This document shows positions 14,194 to 15,334 of a DNA stretch of 15,334 nt, one piece after another. The first letter of the stretch is position 1, and the number at the start of each line of letters is the position of its first letter. This stretch comes from RGIG8709 sp045575975. GTDB taxonomy: Bacteria; Bacillota; Clostridia; Monoglobales; Monoglobaceae. The DNA lies in NCBI GenBank assembly GCA_045575975.1, contig JAZNFO010000013.1:1-15334 (forward strand), in the 5' to 3' direction. A program made the position numbers and the translations under genes. The notes under the pieces were generated by a model. The model ran no database searches. It was given only the letters and a program-made list of their open reading frames with translations, and was not told the origin of the DNA.

Positions 14194-14898
14194 TTATATT
14201 TCTTCGCCGATGCAATCAAGACAAGGGAGATATCCCTCGGAGATAGCATCTTCAAAAGTTAAATCTCTGGTATTTAGTTTATACTTAACATGCTTGCAAA
14301 AGTCTTTATGATATTTTTCCCCGGTTGAAGTGACTTGATATATAGTTGAAGTACTACTAAGATTAACAGCAGGAATTGTTTCCCGACTAAAGTTAATATT
14401 GTGATTTAAGGACACTCCCACAGAAGAAGCTATAATGAACATAGCAATCGTAGAGACCAAGGGCTTTTTTATAAGAAAATTAAAAACTTTCAAAATAAGA
14501 GATGGCTTGGTTAAATAATGAGTAAATTCATTTGCAAAATTTTCTTTTTGTGCATTTGTATATAAAAGCTCCGAGTCTAAAATTTTATTATCATAAATGT
14601 GGGCAATTTCGTGTGACAAAAGAATGTACTTATCTTCGTTAGACACATCACCTCTTAGAAAAATAAATTTCAAATTATTGTTGCAATAAAATAGAGAGTC
14701 ATTTTCCTGAATTTCTTTTTCGATACCGAGTCTGTCTATAAGAGCTCTAAATTCTTTCGTGTAATTATATTTTTTATATTCAATAACTTTAAACCCTTTT
14801 TCTTCAATTATTTCATACAAGTCATCAAGCATAAGTTTTTTATATTGTCTCTTTTTAAGTAGTAAACTATATGCACAATTTTTCGGTCTATTCGGCAT
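14194..14898 (-). CDS. Membrane-anchored ImmA/IrrE-type metallopeptidase with C-terminal Cys/His domain
   Basis: This encodes 234 residues. The N-terminal half is an ImmA/IrrE (DUF955) zinc peptidase: KYILLSHEIAHIYDN holds HEIAH at 96-100, and E119 in QKENFANEF fits the third metal ligand of the usual ExxAN pattern. Such enzymes in known systems cleave or inactivate a partner XRE repressor. A helix of about 20 hydrophobic residues follows (147-165), with basic residues just before it (IKKP), so the peptidase should face the cytoplasm. The outer part ends in a domain with GEKYHKDFCKH (193-203) and GYLPCLDC (222-229), a likely zinc- or redox-binding Cys/His set (H197, C201, H203, C226, C229). 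The gene overlaps the XRE gene by 11 bases. An AAAGGAG lies about 13 bases before the ATG, so coupling to the upstream gene is likely. Confidence 0.85.
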   Translation of the reverse strand: MPNRPKNCAYSLLLKKRQYKKLMLDDLYEIIEEKGFKVIEYKKYNYTKEFRALIDRLGIEKEIQENDSLFYCNNNLKFIFLRGDVSNEDKYILLSHEIAHIYDNKILDSELLYTNAQKENFANEFTHYLTKPSLILKVFNFLIKKPLVSTIAMFIIASSVGVSLNHNINFSRETIPAVNLSSTSTIYQVTSTGEKYHKDFCKHVKYKLNTRDLTFEDAISEGYLPCLDCIGEEI

Positions 14899-15316
14899 TG
14901 TTGTTTTTCTGCTCCTTTATCTTTTCTACTAATTCCATAATAAGTTTTTCATCCTCTGAAAAGGGTTTACCGGAAGATACACCACCAAATGCCGCAATTA
15001 CAGGTTTTGATGTTACTCTGCGAAATTCTGTTTCTGCGACAGATTTAACAGTGTGTTTGCCAATTTCGTCAAGTTGATTATAATTGTTTATCAACTCCAG
15101 AAGAGATGGTTCAAGTACTATTGGAATGTCGCTTACATGCGATATGTTAAGAGCTTTAAAAATTTTGTTAATCATTTCATAACTTGAAGAACTTATCCCA
15201 TTTTTTAAAACAAAATTAATGGTTGTTCTGGGAATATTGACAGCATTTGCAAATTTATCAATAGTTCCGTATTTTAATTTTATTTGTTCCCTTATTAAAT
15301 CTTTATAATTATCCAA
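14888..15316 (-). CDS. XRE-family transcriptional regulator (ImmR-like partner)
   Basis: The protein has 142 residues from a TTG at 15316; the SD (GAGGTGA, 15328-15322) sits 5 bases before it, whereas a GTG at 15325 lies within that SD. Residues about 19-37 (TIDKFANAVNIPRTTINFVL) form the helix-turn-helix of an XRE repressor, followed by the helical SYEMINKIFKALNIS. The rest is a linker with IAAFGGVSSGKPFSEDEK and a charged C-terminus; this part could be where the peptidase acts, which is inference. The stop overlaps the start of the metallopeptidase gene by 11 bases. The pairing matches repressor-antirepressor switches of integrative elements and phages such as ImmR-ImmA. Its promoter and any target genes lie beyond the window edge. 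Confidence 0.85.
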   Translation of the reverse strand: MDNYKDLIREQIKLKYGTIDKFANAVNIPRTTINFVLKNGISSSSYEMINKIFKALNISHVSDIPIVLEPSLLELINNYNQLDEIGKHTVKSVAETEFRRVTSKPVIAAFGGVSSGKPFSEDEKLIMELVEKIKEQKNNNAE

Positions 15317-15334
15317 AGAAATCACCTCAATAAT

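Overview
The window is AT-rich, with strong Shine-Dalgarno sequences, near-consensus sigma-A promoters and hairpin-plus-U-run terminators at most unit boundaries. Together with the gene content (rplM-rpsI, copper-amine-oxidase-N-type secreted proteins, an XRE-ImmA pair) this points to a low-GC Firmicute, most likely an anaerobic member of the Clostridia. The genus cannot be told from the sequence. No rRNA, tRNA, CRISPR array or complete insertion sequence is visible.

Plus strand, 1-8586. A consensus promoter and a highly structured leader precede rplM-rpsI (ribosomal proteins L13 and S9). Behind the rpsI terminator lies a compact, unusually GC-rich, foldable element (1198-1279) that is followed by its own terminator. 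Next is a two-gene operon for the lower Entner-Doudoroff/uronate pathway: kdgA (KDPG aldolase) and kdgK (KDG kinase). Single-gene units follow: a secreted protein with a copper-amine-oxidase N-terminal-like domain, a doubtful small ORF, a 1-phosphofructokinase-family sugar kinase, and a clearly broken FGGY-type carbohydrate kinase that still has a good promoter. After these come a large secreted transglutaminase-like protein and a LOG-family phosphoribohydrolase. The last of these faces the next operon across a shared bidirectional terminator.

Minus strand, 8595-13327. One tightly packed operon reads DUF1015 gene, hom, thrB, lysC. It is driven by one good promoter with a leader of only about 30 bases, so no riboswitch or T-box fits in front of it. 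Together hom, thrB and lysC cover the first step of the aspartate family (aspartate kinase) and the homoserine-to-phosphohomoserine branch. asd and thrC are not in the window. The hom-thrB junction is an ATGA overlap, and the thrB-lysC junction is TAA directly followed by a TTG start with its SD inside thrB. The ACT region of Hom looks shortened, while LysC keeps two ACT domains.

End of window, 13475-15316. Divergent from the operon is a small plus-strand pair: a PRC-barrel-like protein and a short membrane-anchored peptide. Convergent with these is a minus-strand pair made of an XRE-type repressor and an ImmA/IrrE-type metallopeptidase, the arrangement known from mobile-element switches. The peptidase is unusual: it carries a transmembrane segment and a C-terminal Cys/His-rich domain that should lie outside the cell. 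This is the best candidate in the window for an undescribed signalling module.
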